Origin: Streptomyces cinerochromogenes
Lineage (GTDB): Bacteria; Actinomycetota; Actinomycetes; Streptomycetales; Streptomycetaceae
Assembly: GCF_014648635.1 (NCBI RefSeq)
Contig: NZ_BMRM01000011.1
Location: 186,001 to 250,000, forward strand
DNA length: 64,000 nt
Reading direction: 5' to 3'
Shown piece by piece: positions 34,665 to 42,280 of this stretch; the stretch's first letter is position 1, and every line of letters begins with the position of its first letter. The notes under the pieces were generated by a model. The model was not told where the DNA came from. It did no database searches and saw nothing but the letters and a program-made list of their open reading frames with translations. A program made the translations under genes and the position numbers.

Positions 34665-34775
34665 ATGCACCACACCACCCCCGCCGTCACGCCCGCCCCC
34701 GCCGCCGTACCGGCCGCCGACCCGTCCTGGACCCGCACCCGCCCCCGGCCCGGCTCCCAGGAACAGGCCGGCTGA
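34665..34775 (+). CDS. Possible 36-residue peptide
   Basis: An ATG with GAAGGACA three bases upstream opens a short frame beginning MHHTTPAVTPAPAAVPAADP and ending in an Arg/Pro-rich tail (PGSQEQAG). The ribosome site is the best one in this gap. Composition is low-complexity, there is no signal peptide or motif, and I recognise no family. It may be a leader peptide. Confidence 0.35.
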   Translation: MHHTTPAVTPAPAAVPAADPSWTRTRPRPGSQEQAG

Positions 34776-34907
34776 GGCCGTACCGCTTACGGCATCCGCC
34801 CCGCGACCCGCTAGATTCACCGCCGGTGCGGAGCGTCCGCACCCGCGGGCGGCCGGGTTCCGTACGGGTCCCGGGTCCGCCGCGTGTGCCGTGGTGCCGG
34901 GGGTCCG

Positions 34908-35564
34908 ATGGTCTGGTCGCTGTTCCGCCGCAGCCGGACCGGGTCCGGGCTCCCCGTGCCGGGCCGGTGCGCTCCCGGCCGGCACGTGCTCGCCACCGAG
35001 CGACTGCTGCTGTTCACTCCGCGGACGCGTCTGGACGTGGTGGCGGCGCTCGCGGCGAGCGCGGACGCCGAGGCACAGCGGTGGCTCGGCACCCGGGCGG
35101 ACGAGGTGCTGCCCGACCCCGGTACCCGCCGGGCGCTGCTGGCCTGGCGGCCCGCCGGCGACGACGGCCGCCGGATCCCGCGCGTCCTGGCCGAGCCGTA
35201 CACGCCCGCCCCGGACGACCCGCTCCTGCTCGTCTGTGTGCGCAGGTCCGACCTCAGCTACGCCGGTGCCCTGGAACTCCAGCCACGGGCGGGCGAGATG
35301 GGCGGCTGGCTGGCACCGGGCTGCCGCGGTCAGGGCCTGGGCACGGAGTTGTTCCGCGCGGGGCTGGCGCTGGCCCACACCCATCTGGGACTGGCCACGG
35401 TCCGGGCCGGGGCCGAGCCGGGGAACACCGCGAGCCGGCGGTCGCTGACCCGCGCGGGGCTCGCCCCCGACCAGGGGCCGCGCCGGCACACCCTGCCCGA
35501 CGGCCGCGTGGTCGACGCCGTCTGGCACCGGCACGACACCGCGTCCCCCTCACGCTGCCGCTGA
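34908..35564 (+). CDS. GNAT-family N-acetyltransferase
   Basis: This 218-residue protein carries the acetyl-CoA-binding motif GWLAPGCRGQGLGTELF (R-G-Q-G-L-G) and the downstream VRAGAEPGNTASRRSLTRAGL typical of RimJ/RimL-like GNATs. The first ATG after a GGGGG run is used. The acceptor, whether protein N terminus, amine or antibiotic, is unknown. It converges with the first desaturase gene, 42 bases away. Confidence 0.88.
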   Translation: MVWSLFRRSRTGSGLPVPGRCAPGRHVLATERLLLFTPRTRLDVVAALAASADAEAQRWLGTRADEVLPDPGTRRALLAWRPAGDDGRRIPRVLAEPYTPAPDDPLLLVCVRRSDLSYAGALELQPRAGEMGGWLAPGCRGQGLGTELFRAGLALAHTHLGLATVRAGAEPGNTASRRSLTRAGLAPDQGPRRHTLPDGRVVDAVWHRHDTASPSRCR

Positions 35565-35606
35565 CCGCCAGGGACGTGGCCCGTGGGCGTCAGGTGCCCG
35601 TGAGCG

Positions 35607-36542
35607 TCAGGGCGTGTCCTGGCGGCGCCCGGTCACCCGGCGCCGGTCGGGCCAGCGCACGTCGTAGGCCCAGCCGAGGCGTTCGAACCAGCGGATCAGC
35701 CGGGCGCTGGCGTCGAGCTGGCCGGTGAGGACTCCGTGCCGGGCGCTGGTGGGGTCGGCGTGGTGCAGGTTGTGCCAGGACTCGCCGAGGGAGAGCGGGG
35801 CCAGCCACCACACGTTGCCCGAGCGGTCCCTGCTGCGGAAGGGGCGGGAACCGGTCGCGTGGCAGATGGAGTTGATGGACCAGGTGACATGGTGGACCAG
35901 GCAGATCCGGACCAGCCCGGCCCAGAAGAACGCGGTGAGCGCGCCCTGCCAGGACCGGGTCAGTGCCCCGCCCAGCAGCGCGGGCAGGGTGACGGAGGCG
36001 AGCACCAGGACGCCGAAGCGCCGGGAGACCGTCATCAGGGTGCGGTCGCGGACGAGGTCGGGGGCGTACTGGCGGGCCGAGGCGTGCTCGGTCTCGAACA
36101 GCCAGCCCAGGTGGGCGTGGAGCATGCCCTTGGCGAGGGCGCGGGGTGAGTGGCCGTACCGCCAGGGCGAGTGCGGGTCGCCGTCCCGGTCGGAGTACTT
36201 GTGGTGCTTGCGGTGGTCGGCCACCCAGGTGATGAGCGGGCCCTGCACGGCGAGGCTGCCGGCCAGCGCGAGGGCGATCCGCAGCGGCCGTCTGGCCTTG
36301 AAGGAGCCGTGGGTGAAGTGCCGGTGGAAGCCGACGGTGATGCCGAGCCCGCTGACCAGGTAGAAGGCGACGGCCAGTGCGAGGTCCACGGGGCTGAGCC
36401 CGTGCCGCCAGGCCAGCGGCACGGCGGCGAGGAGGGCGAGGAACGGTACGGCGACGAAGACGCCGATCATCACCTGCTCGCCGGTGGGCCAGGACCGGGT
36501 GCCGGCCGCCAGCGGGGTGGATCCGGAGAACTCCGAGGACAT
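35607..36542 (-). CDS. Membrane acyl-lipid/acyl-CoA desaturase
   Basis: This 311-residue integral membrane enzyme of the delta-9-type desaturase family inserts a double bond into an acyl chain using O2 and a di-iron centre. The three histidine boxes are complete: HRHFTH, HRKHH and HNLHH; extra His are in VHHVTWSINS. Four hydrophobic helices flank them. The ATG at 36542 opens MSSEFSGSTPL. It lies 69 bases downstream of the FabF-like gene and is likely cotranscribed with it. A second, similar desaturase is encoded about 9 kb away on the other strand (44679-45671), bracketing the lipid genes. Confidence 0.95.
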   Translation of the reverse strand: MSSEFSGSTPLAAGTRSWPTGEQVMIGVFVAVPFLALLAAVPLAWRHGLSPVDLALAVAFYLVSGLGITVGFHRHFTHGSFKARRPLRIALALAGSLAVQGPLITWVADHRKHHKYSDRDGDPHSPWRYGHSPRALAKGMLHAHLGWLFETEHASARQYAPDLVRDRTLMTVSRRFGVLVLASVTLPALLGGALTRSWQGALTAFFWAGLVRICLVHHVTWSINSICHATGSRPFRSRDRSGNVWWLAPLSLGESWHNLHHADPTSARHGVLTGQLDASARLIRWFERLGWAYDVRWPDRRRVTGRRQDTP

Positions 36543-36611
36543 GGCGACCCTTTCTCGGCCGGGACGGACTGCCGGGGGGGTGGACTGCCGGGACGGGCTG
36601 CCGGGGGCGGA

Positions 36612-37859
36612 CTACTCGACGGCTGTGAAGGCGAGCACGGCGTTCTGGCCGCCGAAGCCGAAGGAGTTGCTGACGGCGGCTCGTATCCGCTGCGGTCGGG
36701 GCGCCTTGGTGACGACGTCCAGGTCTATCGCCGGATCGAGGGTGTCCAGGTTGGCGGTGGGCGGGATCAGCTGGTGGCGCAGGGTCAGCACGGTGCAGGC
36801 CGCCTCGATGGCCCCGGCACCGCCGATGGCGTGCCCGATGGTGCCCTTGACCGCGGTGACGGGCGGCGGCCGGTGGAAGACCCGGTGCAGGGCGTTGTGT
36901 TCGGCCGCGTCGCCCTGCGGGGTGGCGGTGCCGTGCGCGTTGACGTGGTCGACGTCCTCCGGACCGAGGCCCGCGTCGGCGAGGGCGCCGCTCAGGGCGC
37001 GGGCGGCGCCGTCGCCGTCGGGGTGCGGTGCGGTGAAGTGGTGGGCGTCGCAGGAGGCGCCGAACCCGGCGAGCAGGGCCGCGGGGCGGGCGCCGCGGGC
37101 GCGGGCGTCCTCGGTGCGCTCCAGGACGAGGACGGCGGCGCCCTCGCCGAGCACGAAGCCGTCGCGGTCCCGGTCGAAGGGGCGGGAGGCCGCGTCGGGG
37201 GTGTCGGCGCGGCGGGACAGGGCGCGCATCTGGGCGAAGCAGGCGGCGGTCATCCGCAGCCGGGCGGACTCGCTGCCGCCGGCCAGGACCAGGTCGCAGT
37301 GGCCGGACAACAGCCAGTCCCGGGCCAGGCCGAGCGCGCTGGTGCCGGAGGCGCAGGCGGTGCTGACCACCATGTTGGGGCCGAGCGCGCCGAGGTCCAG
37401 GGCGATTTCGGCGGCGGCCATGTTGGGCACGCTGCGTGGCAGCGCGAGCGGGGAGACGCGTTCGGGGGTGTGGTCGGCGAGCCGGTCGAACTCGGCCTGC
37501 CAGCCCTGCATGGACCCGGTGCCGACGCCCATCACCACGCCGACCCGGGCGCCGTCCCAGCCGTCGGTGTCGAGTCCGGCGTCGGCGACCGCCTCGCGGG
37601 CGGCGAGCAGCGCGAAGGTCGTGAATCGGTCGAGCCGGCGGGCCAGCCGGTGTCCGAGCAGGCCGGCCGCGTCCAGGGCGGGCACCTGACACGAGAAGGC
37701 CACGGGCAGCCCGGCCAGGGCGGGATCGGCGGTGGCGGTGGACCGTCCGGCGCACAGGCCCGCCCAGGCCGCGTCCCGGCCGATGCCCGCCGGGGTTACC
37801 AGTCCGAGTCCGGTGACGGCGACGGGGGCACGGCGTACGCCTGTTCTCACCTGCTGCAT
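36612..37859 (-). CDS. FabF-like beta-ketoacyl-ACP synthase
   Basis: This 415-residue thiolase-fold condensing enzyme has the full KAS II triad: Cys169 in STACASGT, His309 in NAHGTATP and His343 in KGTIGHAIGG. The terminal NSFGFGGQNAVLAF is also intact. It joins an acyl primer to malonyl-ACP. It carries no acyltransferase or other polyketide domain and there is no adjacent chain-length-factor or ACP gene, so it is a free-standing elongating KAS rather than a type II PKS pair. Clustered with desaturases and an acyltransferase, it probably lengthens or supplies a special acyl chain. Confidence 0.94.
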   Translation of the reverse strand: MQQVRTGVRRAPVAVTGLGLVTPAGIGRDAAWAGLCAGRSTATADPALAGLPVAFSCQVPALDAAGLLGHRLARRLDRFTTFALLAAREAVADAGLDTDGWDGARVGVVMGVGTGSMQGWQAEFDRLADHTPERVSPLALPRSVPNMAAAEIALDLGALGPNMVVSTACASGTSALGLARDWLLSGHCDLVLAGGSESARLRMTAACFAQMRALSRRADTPDAASRPFDRDRDGFVLGEGAAVLVLERTEDARARGARPAALLAGFGASCDAHHFTAPHPDGDGAARALSGALADAGLGPEDVDHVNAHGTATPQGDAAEHNALHRVFHRPPPVTAVKGTIGHAIGGAGAIEAACTVLTLRHQLIPPTANLDTLDPAIDLDVVTKAPRPQRIRAAVSNSFGFGGQNAVLAFTAVE

Positions 37860-37998
37860 GGGCCGTGATTATCCGGGCCGGACGACGCGCTTTTGCCCCG
37901 CCACAACTCCTTCGGCCCAGGTCGGGGGCTGCTACCACCCGGATGCGCGAATCGGGACCGGGCGCGCGGTGTCGCCCTGCGGGCAGGCGGACCTCCCC

Positions 37999-38127
37999 CG
38001 GCGGGCGGACACCGAGCCGACGGGCGGACACCGAGCCGGCGGGCGGGCACCGAGCCGGCGGGCGGGGCACCGAGTCGGCGGGCGACCTCCTAGCGGGCGG
38101 CCCCCATCCGGCGGGCGGACCCCGAGC
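37999..38127. repeat. 19-bp tandem repeat between ketosynthase and acyltransferase genes
   Basis: About seven imperfect units of CGGCGGGCGGACACCGAGC (starts at 37999, 38018, 38037, 38056, 38076, then two degenerate ones ending 38127). It ends three bases before the acyltransferase stop codon and fills the region from which the ketosynthase would be transcribed. Confidence 0.8.
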
Positions 38128-38129
38128 CG

Positions 38130-38816
38130 TCAGCGCCGTCCAGCAGTCGGGCGGCCGTTCCCGTCGGCGTCGCCGTCCAGGGCGTGGACCGCGCTCGACC
38201 AGGCCTCTGCCAGCGCGGTCTCCAGGTCGTCCAGTGGGTGGGCGGAGGTGTCGAGGCGGAGGGCGGGGCCGATGTGGACGTGGACGCGGGGGCGGCGCAC
38301 GGGGGCGGTGGCCCAGCCGGCGAGCTGTTTGGCGCGGCTGCCGGAGGAGACGCGGCGGGCGCCCGCGTGCCCGACGGGGATCACCGGCGCGCCGGTCGAC
38401 AGGGCGAGCCGGACCACTCCCGACTTCAGGCGTCCGGGCGGGCGGTCGTGGGAGGCGCGGTAGCGGGGCAGGCCCCCCTCGGGGTAGACGAGTACGCCAC
38501 GGCCGGCGGCCAGGGCGTCGGCGGCGGCACGGAGCGCGTCGGGGGCGCGGCGGCTGCCCCGGTGGACGGGCACATGGCCCTCCCGGGTGAGGGCCCGGCC
38601 CAGCAGGGGCACCCGCCACAGCCCGGCGGTGGCGAGCACGGCGGGGCGCAGGCCGAGCCGGTGCAGGGTACCGAGGAGCAGCACCGGGTCGAAGAACGAG
38701 GTGTGGTTGGCGGCGAGGACGCAGCCTCTGCCGGGCGGCTGCGCCAGGTGCCGGGCGCCGCTCACGCTCGTGTCGCTGAAGACGGGCACCAGGGCCCCGG
38801 CCCATGCGGACAGCAT
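38130..38816 (-). CDS. PlsC-type lysophospholipid acyltransferase
   Basis: This 228-residue protein is of the 1-acylglycerol-3-phosphate acyltransferase family. Motif I is ANHTSFFDPVLL (HxxxxD variant H-T-S-F-F-D), motif II VPVHRGSR and motif III VYPEGGLPRY. The ATG at 38816 follows GGAGAGGAG; a GTG one codon upstream or the ATG at 38846 are alternatives. It transfers an acyl chain to a glycerolipid or similar acceptor at the membrane. It is in line with the ketosynthase and first desaturase, and divergent from the P450. Confidence 0.9.
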   Translation of the reverse strand: MLSAWAGALVPVFSDTSVSGARHLAQPPGRGCVLAANHTSFFDPVLLLGTLHRLGLRPAVLATAGLWRVPLLGRALTREGHVPVHRGSRRAPDALRAAADALAAGRGVLVYPEGGLPRYRASHDRPPGRLKSGVVRLALSTGAPVIPVGHAGARRVSSGSRAKQLAGWATAPVRRPRVHVHIGPALRLDTSAHPLDDLETALAEAWSSAVHALDGDADGNGRPTAGRR

Positions 38817-38896
38817 CACGCACTCCTCTCCACCGCTTTCGCCCATACTGCCCCGAATGCCTGTTTGGCGTGCGGTGCCGACGGGCCGGTGGCTGA

Positions 38897-40195
38897 ATGG
38901 CCGTCATGGACTTTCTCGCCGCGTACGACGCGATCCCGGAGGACGACGTCCCGCAGCGGGTGGCCCTGCTGCGTACCGCCATGACGAACGGCAGGGCAGC
39001 CCTCTTCGCCGAGCTGCGCGCCCGCCGGCCGGTGTTCAGTACACCCGTCGGCGTCTTCGTCACCCGGCACCCCGACGTCCTGGAGGTGCTGTCGGCGCCC
39101 GGCACGTTCACCGTGGGGGTGTTCGGCCCGGCGCTGGAGGACGTGCTCGGGGCGCCGTTCATCCTGGCCCGGGACGGTGCCGACCTGCACTGGCGGGAGC
39201 GCGGGTACGGGCAGGTGGTGCTCGCCGCCGAGGACGCGCCCCGGGTGCGGGAGCTGACCGCGCGGATCGCCGACGAGGTGCTGGACGAGGTGACCCGCCG
39301 GGGCGCGGACACCTTCGACCTCGTCCAGGACTACGCCCGGGTGGCCGCCGCCCGTGTGGCCATCGCCTACCTGGGGTTCACCGGCATCGAGGAGGAGACC
39401 CTGCACTCCTGCACCCGGCGGATGCAGTGGGCGTTCGCGGTCAACCCCGACCGTGACCCGGAGATCCACGCGGCGGGCGTCGCCGCCGGCCGCGAACTGC
39501 ACGAACGGGTCGCCGAGTTGATCGACCGCCGCCGGGACACGGCCCACGACGGCGGCCCCGACGACGTCCTCGGCCGGATGCTGCGCACCCGGCTGCCCGA
39601 CGAGTACGGCTTCGACGACGAGCGGATCAACGCCAACCTGGTCGGCTATCTGACGGGGTACCAGCAGAACGCCACCCAGTGCACGGCGACCGCGCTCAAG
39701 GAACTCGCCGTACGGCCCGAGGCGCTGGCCGAGGCGGTGCGCGCGGCGGGCGAGGGCGACCCGGCCCGCTTCGACGCCTATGTGTGGGAGGCGCTGCGCT
39801 TCCACCCGTTCGTGCCCATCACGCCCCGGCTGTGCCTGCGCGACCACGTGCTGGCCGCGGGCACCCCGCGGCAGACGGTGATCCCGGCCAAGAGCGTGGT
39901 CATGGCCTGCTTCGCGTCGGCGATGTTCGACGAGGAGGTGCTCGACGCCCCGCAGGAGTTCCGGCCCGGCCGCCCGCCCGCGCACAACCTCGTCCTCGGC
40001 TACGGCGCGCACGACTGCGTCGGCAGGTACGCGGCCCAGGTGATCGTGCCCGAGCTGGTACGGCGTGTGCTGCTGCGCCCCGGCATACGCCCGCTGCCCG
40101 GCGGTGAACGCGCCCTGGACTACGCGGGCACCCCGTTCCCGCAGCACTACCCGGTGCGCTCCGGCCGCCCCGCCGTCACCACGGCCCGGCCCTGA
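38897..40195 (+). CDS. Cytochrome P450 with atypical I-helix (possible peroxide-rearranging type)
   Basis: This 432-residue P450 has heme loop LGYGAHDCVGR with Cys374 and K-helix WEALRF (ExxR). The I-helix, where O2-activating P450s have (A/G)Gx(D/E)T(T), reads VGYLTGYQQNATQCTAT: the acid-alcohol pair is missing and Asn258 sits in the middle. Prostacyclin synthase and CYP74 enzymes, which rearrange peroxides without O2 or NADPH, also lack the pair, and prostacyclin synthase uses an I-helix Asn. The next gene encodes a cyclooxygenase-like dioxygenase, so this P450 may act on its hydroperoxide product. That role is inference. Confidence 0.88.
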   Translation: MAVMDFLAAYDAIPEDDVPQRVALLRTAMTNGRAALFAELRARRPVFSTPVGVFVTRHPDVLEVLSAPGTFTVGVFGPALEDVLGAPFILARDGADLHWRERGYGQVVLAAEDAPRVRELTARIADEVLDEVTRRGADTFDLVQDYARVAAARVAIAYLGFTGIEEETLHSCTRRMQWAFAVNPDRDPEIHAAGVAAGRELHERVAELIDRRRDTAHDGGPDDVLGRMLRTRLPDEYGFDDERINANLVGYLTGYQQNATQCTATALKELAVRPEALAEAVRAAGEGDPARFDAYVWEALRFHPFVPITPRLCLRDHVLAAGTPRQTVIPAKSVVMACFASAMFDEEVLDAPQEFRPGRPPAHNLVLGYGAHDCVGRYAAQVIVPELVRRVLLRPGIRPLPGGERALDYAGTPFPQHYPVRSGRPAVTTARP

Positions 40196-40308
40196 CCCGC
40201 ACCTGATCACGACCCGGACCTGATCCACGTCCGACCGCGGCCCGGCCCTGCCCCACACCTGACCGCGGCCCGGCACCGGGACCCGCCCCGCGACCGACCG
40301 GAGGACCC

Positions 40309-41928
40309 ATGACCGTCATCTCTCGCCCGCCCCGGACCCGGACCGTGCCGTGGACCGGGGCCAGGGACCGGTCCCGGGACGGCTTGCGCAATCGCTTCGA
40401 GACACATCTGCTGACCCATTACGGCCCGGCCTGGCAGGCGGCCCAGCGCAGCCGGTGGCTCCACCGCAGGCTCAACTCCAAGCTGACCGACCTGGCCGTA
40501 CTGAAGGCGCCGCCACGCCCCAACCCCCTGAGCACCAAGGCTCCCTACACCTCCTGGGACTCGCTGACCGACCGCTCCTGGGTGGGCCGCCACCTGCCGC
40601 CGGCGGCCGGGCCGCCCAGGGGCCTGCCCGCGCCGGAGAAGGTCGCCGAACTGTTCCGCCGCGAGGGCGAGGGCCGCTCCTGCACCCGGTCCAGCGCGCT
40701 GCTGCCGGCGTTCGCGCAGTGGTTCACCGACGGCTTCCTGCGCGGCCACGCGGCCACCGGCGACCCGCGCCGCACCGACTCCCCGCACACCCTGGACATG
40801 TCCCAGCTGTACGGCGACCGCGAGGACGTCACCGCCTGCCTGCGCACCTTCGAGGGCGGCCGGCTGAAGAGCCGGGTCGTCGACGGCGCCGAGTTCCCGC
40901 CCGCGCTGTGCGAAGGAGGCAGGATCAGGGACGAGTTCCGGGCGATCCGACCGGTCCGGTTCGACGAGGTGCCCGCGGAGTTCGTGGACACGCTGTTCGC
41001 GTGCGGCGGGGAACGCGCGCACGCGCACATCGGGCCGATGGCGCTGACCGTCCTGTTCCTGCGCGAGCACAACCGGGTCGCCGGCATCCTCGCCGCCGCC
41101 CACCCGGACTGGGACGACGAACGCGTCTTCCAGACCACCCGCAACACGCTGATCGTGACGATGATCCGGGTGATGCTGGAGGAGTACATCAACCACATCA
41201 CGCCGTACCACTTCGGCTTCGTCCTCGACCCGGTCCGCACCGACCGGGGGGTGTGGCACCGGGAGAACCGGGCGACGATCGAGTTCAGTCTCGTCTACCG
41301 CTGGCACAGCCTGATCCCGTCCACGTACACCATCGCCGGCCGCCCGGTGCCGCTCGCGCGGACGATCGCCAACGGGCAGCTGGTCGTGGAGCGGGGCCTC
41401 GGCCCGCTCTTCGAGGACCTGTCCCGCCAGCCCGCGGGCCTGTCGGGCCTGTTCAACACCGACGAGCTGCTGCTGCCGATCGAGGAGCGCAGCGTCGCCG
41501 TGGGCCGCGAGCTGCGACTGGCCTCGTACAACGACTACCGCGCCCACTACGGCTTCCCCCGGGTCACCGACGCACGGCAGATCTCCGGCGACCCGCGGGT
41601 GCAGGAGGCGCTGCTCGACCTGTACGGCGACGTCGACGCGATCGAACTGTACGTGGGGCTGTTCGCGGAGGAGCCGGAGCCCGGTGCGATCTTCGGGCGG
41701 CTGCTGGAACGCGTCATCTCCGTCGACGCGTTCTCCGAGGCGCTGAACAACCCGCTGCTCGCGCCCCGCCTGTTCGGACCGGCCACCTTCTCCGCGGAGG
41801 GCCTGGAGATCGTCCGCGGCACACGCGGCTTCTCCGACCTCGTGCACCGCAACCTCCCGGAGGACAAGGGCCGTTACGTCGTGACGCTCGGCCGGAGCGC
41901 GGCCGACACCCGGGCCGCGGCCCACTGA
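40309..41928 (+). CDS. Cyclooxygenase-like heme dioxygenase (animal heme peroxidase family)
   Basis: This 539-residue protein is strikingly COX-like. It shows TLDMSQLYGDRED, VLFLREHNRVAGILAAAHPD, RVFQTTRNTLIVTMIRVMLE and EYINHITPYHFGFVLDP, each aligning with animal prostaglandin synthases. The radical tyrosine and proximal heme His are kept in FSLVYRWHSLIP (Tyr330, His333). On the distal side the COX element FAQHFTHQFF reads FAQWFTDGFL: Gln137 is kept, but the distal His is Asp141. That predicts weak peroxidase activity with retained fatty-acid oxygenation. There is no signal peptide or EGF/membrane-binding domain. It is 113 bases downstream of the P450 on the same strand. Bacterial alpha-dioxygenases and fungal Ppo enzymes are the nearest functional analogues. 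Confidence 0.92.
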   Translation: MTVISRPPRTRTVPWTGARDRSRDGLRNRFETHLLTHYGPAWQAAQRSRWLHRRLNSKLTDLAVLKAPPRPNPLSTKAPYTSWDSLTDRSWVGRHLPPAAGPPRGLPAPEKVAELFRREGEGRSCTRSSALLPAFAQWFTDGFLRGHAATGDPRRTDSPHTLDMSQLYGDREDVTACLRTFEGGRLKSRVVDGAEFPPALCEGGRIRDEFRAIRPVRFDEVPAEFVDTLFACGGERAHAHIGPMALTVLFLREHNRVAGILAAAHPDWDDERVFQTTRNTLIVTMIRVMLEEYINHITPYHFGFVLDPVRTDRGVWHRENRATIEFSLVYRWHSLIPSTYTIAGRPVPLARTIANGQLVVERGLGPLFEDLSRQPAGLSGLFNTDELLLPIEERSVAVGRELRLASYNDYRAHYGFPRVTDARQISGDPRVQEALLDLYGDVDAIELYVGLFAEEPEPGAIFGRLLERVISVDAFSEALNNPLLAPRLFGPATFSAEGLEIVRGTRGFSDLVHRNLPEDKGRYVVTLGRSAADTRAAAH

Positions 41929-41985
41929 CCGGCGCGACCGGCGCTACGGCCCGCCGACCGCACGGCCCGCCGGCCGGCGCTCGGT

Positions 41986-42246
41986 TCAGTCCCTGGCTCC
42001 CGCGTGGGCGAGCAGCGTCTCCGCGGCGGTGCGCAGTTGCTCCGCCGCCGTGTCGCAGGCAGCGGCCTGCCGCTCCAGGGTGGGGCCGCTCCACTCGGGT
42101 GCCGTGGGGCAGCCGCCCAGCGTGGCCGCGGTGGCGCGCAGCCGCCGGGCGTACTCCTCCATGAGGCCGGCGTCCGCCCGCAGCGCCTCGGCCTGGTCGA
42201 GGAGTTCGGTGTCGTACGACGTGATGTCGGGGGACTCGGTCACCAT
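41986..42246 (-). CDS. WXG100-like small helical protein
   Basis: This 86-residue all-helical protein has a central turn APEWSGPTLERQ that contains the W-x-G motif and is flanked by two long amphipathic helices, as in ESX/WXG100 proteins. It has no signal peptide. It lies 34 bases downstream of the lipase-like fusion gene and is probably cotranscribed. In Streptomyces, small helical hairpins often pair with a larger partner encoded next to them, here the hydrolase. Confidence 0.7.
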   Translation of the reverse strand: MVTESPDITSYDTELLDQAEALRADAGLMEEYARRLRATAATLGGCPTAPEWSGPTLERQAAACDTAAEQLRTAAETLLAHAGARD

Positions 42247-42280
42247 GGCGTGCTCCCGCGGGCGGTGGGGGTGTGGGGTG

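Noticed and set aside
36612..37859. Ketosynthase as part of a type II polyketide cluster
   Set aside because: There is no chain-length factor, ACP, cyclase or ketoreductase nearby; a fatty-acid-type KAS in a lipid cluster fits better.
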